Of a DNA stretch of 9,650 nucleotides, positions 7,967-9,650 are shown one piece after another. The position numbers and the translations under genes are program-made. The notes under the pieces are model-generated. The model saw nothing but the letters and a program-made list of their open reading frames with translations, had not been told where the DNA came from and made no database searches. Source of the stretch: Bacteroidales bacterium (GTDB lineage: Bacteria > Bacteroidota > Bacteroidia > Bacteroidales > UBA7960). Numbering within the stretch: position 1 is the first letter of the stretch; every line of letters starts with the position of its first letter. The DNA lies in contig SLEW01000163.1 of the NCBI GenBank assembly GCA_007124575.1, positions 1 through 9,650 of the forward strand, read 5' to 3'.

Positions 7967-8078
7967 CATTGTCACATTAGCACATTAACACATTAGCACA
8001 TTGTCACATTAGCACATTAACACATTAGCACATTAACACATTAGCACATTGTCACATTGTCACATTAGCACATTAACA
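7967..8078 (+). repeat. Right octamer tandem array (CATTNNCA units)
   Basis: Fourteen uninterrupted 8-bp units of the form CATT-NN-CA, followed by a degraded CATTACCT. Only the two NN bases vary, and only among GT, AG and AA. In order they read GT AG AA AG GT AG AA AG AA AG GT GT AG AA. The first eight units are an exact tandem duplication of a 32-bp block (7967-7998 and 7999-8030). This points to growth by slippage or unequal recombination of multi-unit blocks. The array sits between the GCGGAT element and the terminator of the YceI-family gene. It has no spacers, so it is not CRISPR, and the period of 8 rules out coding. Its units are the reverse complement of those in the array at 7543-7606. 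Confidence 0.96.
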
Positions 8079-8102
8079 CATTACCTTCATGCACAGGGCA
8101 TT

Positions 8103-8136
8103 AAAAAACCGGATCACCCCTTTCGGAGTAATCCGG
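8103..8136 (-). terminator. Rho-independent terminator of the YceI-family gene
   Basis: Read on the minus strand, CCGGATTACTCC pairs with GGGGTGATCCGG across a GAAA tetraloop: a 12-bp stem with two G-T wobble pairs. It is followed directly by six T. It starts 23 bp after the TAG stop codon of the YceI-family gene. The GC-rich stem, GNRA loop and T tract make it a strong intrinsic terminator for that gene. It also insulates the repeat region beyond it from that transcript. Confidence 0.93.
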
Positions 8137-8158
8137 CACCGTCATTAAAGAAGCTAAT

Positions 8159-8818
8159 CTAGTGATTAGCCACAAGATTCAACTCCAATCCAAAGTAATC
8201 ATTAATAGCCCGGTCACCCAGATTGTCAAAAAACCTGTCTGAACCATACCGTACATTCCACTGAGTGCGTTCCAGGTCAAAATTTGCCAGAGCCACCAGC
8301 TGGCCTGCCTCAATGTCAATGGTAGCATCAAAAGCAACCCCATGGGTGATACCACGTATTGTCATGTTACCAAAAACCCGGTGCGTAGCGTCTATGTCAT
8401 CTGCAATTGGCTCTACCCTGACTACCTCAAAATGTGACTCCGGGTACTCTTCCACAGCAAAAAAGTCATCCGACTCAAGGTGCCCCTGCAGACGGGCATT
8501 GTTTTCAGGGTTTTCAATGTCAAGAACCTTGATCTGATGCATGTCCATAACGACCTCACCACCCAGAAGTTCTTCCTCAAACACATAAAACTCACCACGC
8601 TGAATACCAATCGTACCATCGTGACCTCCGCCAATACGGCGACCCTCCCAGGCTACCTGGCTATTTACAGGATCGAGATGGTATACATCAACAACCTCAG
8701 GAATCTCGCCTGCTTCCAAACGCTCCATGATCTCTGCGCGGTTCACACTGGGTTCCTGACATGCTGCCATAACAAACAGCATAATAACGACCGGAAAAAT
8801 GAATTTCACCTTTTTCAT
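8159..8818 (-). CDS. YceI-family lipoprotein
   Basis: This 219-residue secreted lipid-anchored protein has a YceI domain, an extended lipocalin-like beta barrel. Characterised members bind polyisoprenoid or other amphiphilic molecules; in Gram-negative bacteria they act in the periplasm. The N-terminus MKKVKF is followed by a hydrophobic core and the lipobox VMAAC, with Cys20 as the expected lipidated residue, so it should be membrane-anchored. A ~25-residue linker precedes the domain, which starts at VYHLDPVNSQVAWEGRR (about 45-61). Typical family features follow: HLESDDFFAVEEYPESHFEV (about 113-132), then NMTIRGITHGVAFDATI (about 150-166) and a C-terminal strand ending FGLELNLVANH. Length and order fit a full-length member. 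The ATG at 8818 gives a proper signal sequence and has AAAAGG about 8 bases upstream. It is divergent from a TetR gene, and a strong terminator follows it. The ligand is unknown. Confidence 0.95.
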   Translation of the reverse strand: MKKVKFIFPVVIMLFVMAACQEPSVNRAEIMERLEAGEIPEVVDVYHLDPVNSQVAWEGRRIGGGHDGTIGIQRGEFYVFEEELLGGEVVMDMHQIKVLDIENPENNARLQGHLESDDFFAVEEYPESHFEVVRVEPIADDIDATHRVFGNMTIRGITHGVAFDATIDIEAGQLVALANFDLERTQWNVRYGSDRFFDNLGDRAINDYFGLELNLVANH

Positions 8819-8836
8819 AGTGTGCCTTTTAAATGA

Positions 8837-8865
8837 GTACTTTATAAAAAATATTTATAGTGTAC
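8837..8865. promoter_or_regulatory. 29-bp interrupted dyad, candidate operator
   Basis: Left arm GTACTTTATAAA (8837-8848), 5-bp spacer, right arm TTTATAGTGTAC (8854-8865). The right arm's reverse complement, GTACACTATAAA, matches the left arm at 10 of 12 positions. The dyad begins 18 bp upstream of the YceI-family start codon, in the region shared with the divergent TetR gene, which is where a TetR-family operator is commonly found. A further AAAGTAC half-site lies at 8873-8879. Assignment to the neighbouring regulator is inference, and part of the symmetry comes from an AT-rich core. Confidence 0.45.
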
Positions 8866-8887
8866 ATATAACAAAGTACGCTGACAA
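8859..8887 (-). promoter_or_regulatory. Possible promoter of the YceI-family gene
   Basis: On the minus strand, TTGTCA (8887 to 8882) and TACACT (8864 to 8859) are separated by 17 bp, resembling a sigma70-type promoter. The same stretch contains TACTTTG (8879 to 8873), one base short of the Bacteroidota -7 box TAnnTTTG but without a TTG at the right distance. Either reading puts the transcription start within or beside the 29-bp dyad. Evidence is weak. Confidence 0.3.
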
Positions 8888-8944
8888 TTGTTTACCAGGA
8901 GAAATAGTTGTATTTTCGACTTTATTGTTAAAATATTCTAATTT

Positions 8945-8977
8945 TTGACGAGCGTAAACAAGAATGTGATACTTTTG
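8945..8977 (+). promoter_or_regulatory. Bacteroidota-type promoter of the TetR-family gene
   Basis: A TTG at 8945-8947 and TACTTTTG at 8970-8977, separated by 22 bp, fit the Bacteroidota housekeeping pattern TTG-N(17-23)-TAnnTTTG. Transcription would start near 8984, giving a leader of about 22 bases. That leader contains AGGAG (8993-8997), 8 bases before the ATG. This placement supports 9006 as the true start of the regulator gene. Confidence 0.65.
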
Positions 8978-9005
8978 CATTCGGTAATCAGCAGGAGAAA
9001 TTCCC

Positions 9006-9587
9006 ATGAAAAAAAAAGAAACAGTAAAACAGGAAATCATCGAGGCCGCCAGACAGCTGTTTAGCCGCTATGGTTTCCGCAAAACCACCATGGAGGATAT
9101 TGCCCGGGTGACGCACAAAGGGAAAAGCTCCCTCTATTACTACTTCAGGAACAAGGAAGAGGTATTCCGGGCAGTCATCATCCATGAAGCATCCATCCTG
9201 AGAAAGGCTTTGAAGGATGCGACCACCGGCATCAGTGATCCGGCCGAAAAGCTGGAAAAATACATGAAGGTCCGGATGCATACCATGAAAGAACTGATCA
9301 ATTATTATGATGCCGTGGAACATGAATACGACAGCCACTATTCGTTTGTTGACCGGTTGCGCGATCAGTTTGATCAGGATGAGGCACAGGCCATCAGGAG
9401 CATTCTGGACGAAGGGGTGGAGCAAGATAAATTTCAGGCATTGGATACCGAACTGGCAGCCAACACGCTGGTCATTGCCATGAAAGGATTGGAATATCCG
9501 CTGGTGTGGAAGGGAAGTGCCCAAAACCTGGACAAGCGCATCCAGAAAATAGTGAAAATCTTGTTCTACGGATTACTCAAACGCTGA
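9006..9587 (+). CDS. TetR/AcrR-family transcriptional regulator
   Basis: This 193-residue cytosolic DNA-binding protein is of normal TetR-family length. The N-terminal helix-turn-helix domain covers about residues 8-56. It has the family pattern IIEAARQLFSRYGFRKTTME, then the turn and recognition helix KGKSSLYYYFRNKEEVF (38-54), where SLYYYFRNKEE is the most diagnostic stretch. The remaining ~135 residues are helical and variable, forming the ligand-binding and dimerisation domain, so the inducer cannot be predicted. The ATG at 9006 is supported by AGGAG 8 bases upstream and by a promoter at 8945-8977. It is divergent from the YceI-family lipoprotein gene, with a candidate operator in the 187-bp gap. 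TetR proteins often repress divergent or following genes, and in Bacteroidota they frequently precede efflux operons; what follows here lies outside the window. No terminator is seen in the 63 bp after the stop codon. Confidence 0.95.
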   Translation: MKKKETVKQEIIEAARQLFSRYGFRKTTMEDIARVTHKGKSSLYYYFRNKEEVFRAVIIHEASILRKALKDATTGISDPAEKLEKYMKVRMHTMKELINYYDAVEHEYDSHYSFVDRLRDQFDQDEAQAIRSILDEGVEQDKFQALDTELAANTLVIAMKGLEYPLVWKGSAQNLDKRIQKIVKILFYGLLKR

Positions 9588-9650
9588 ATCGATTATAAGA
9601 ATTAATGGGTGCTTTTATTAATTATGAATGGGTTTGAGCTTCGTAGGGAA

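Noticed and set aside
7967..8086. The repeat array considered as a CRISPR array.
   Set aside because: Units are 8 bp and contiguous with no unique spacers, and no cas gene is nearby.
9600..9623. AATTAAT / ATTAATT inverted repeat after the TetR gene as a terminator.
   Set aside because: The 7-bp stem is entirely A-T with a 10-base loop and no T tract after it, too weak to call.
9624..9650. Possible start of another gene at the window edge (ATG followed by eight open codons).
   Set aside because: Nine codons are too few to judge. No clear ribosome binding site precedes it, and a second ATG in another frame is also open.

Overview
The window carries six protein-coding genes and one gene-free, repeat-rich stretch. 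It looks like chromosomal DNA of a member of the Bacteroidota. Three things suggest this: two tandem ~800-residue MacB/FtsX-type permeases of the kind abundant in that phylum, a promoter matching the Bacteroidota -33/-7 pattern (TTG, 22 bp, TACTTTTG) in front of the TetR gene, and mostly weak ribosome binding sites. Genus cannot be read from the sequence.

Left part (1-2369, + strand): the 3' five-sixths or so of a gamma-glutamyltransferase-family gene, cut by the window edge, followed 47 bp later by a LOG-family (lysine-decarboxylase-like) phosphoribohydrolase gene. They may be co-transcribed. The LOG gene converges on the next gene with only 10 bp between the stop codons.

Middle part (2380-7303, - strand): two paralogous ABC-transporter permease genes in tandem, 67 bp apart, with no ATPase subunit in view. 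The gap holds two small, mutually exclusive hairpins.

Repeat region (about 7304-8158): no credible gene. It holds a nested, mirror-like arrangement. In the centre is a ~218-bp element with 44-47 bp imperfect terminal inverted repeats built on CGCGGAT/ATCCGCG words, plus an internal exact 12-bp inverted repeat. On both sides lie arrays of 8-bp repeats of one family in opposite orientation: TGCTAATG-type on the left, CATTAGCA-type on the right. The right array also contains an exact duplication of a 32-bp higher-order unit. This is the least explained part of the window.

Right part (8103-9587): a YceI-family lipoprotein gene on the - strand with a strong intrinsic terminator (12-bp stem, GAAA loop, T6). 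It is transcribed divergently from a TetR-family regulator gene on the + strand. The 187-bp shared intergenic region holds a Bacteroidota-type promoter for the regulator. It also holds a 29-bp interrupted dyad (10 of 12 positions symmetric) just upstream of the YceI gene, a good candidate operator. The simplest reading is a regulator controlling a periplasmic or outer-membrane lipid-binding lipoprotein, and perhaps itself; this is inference.
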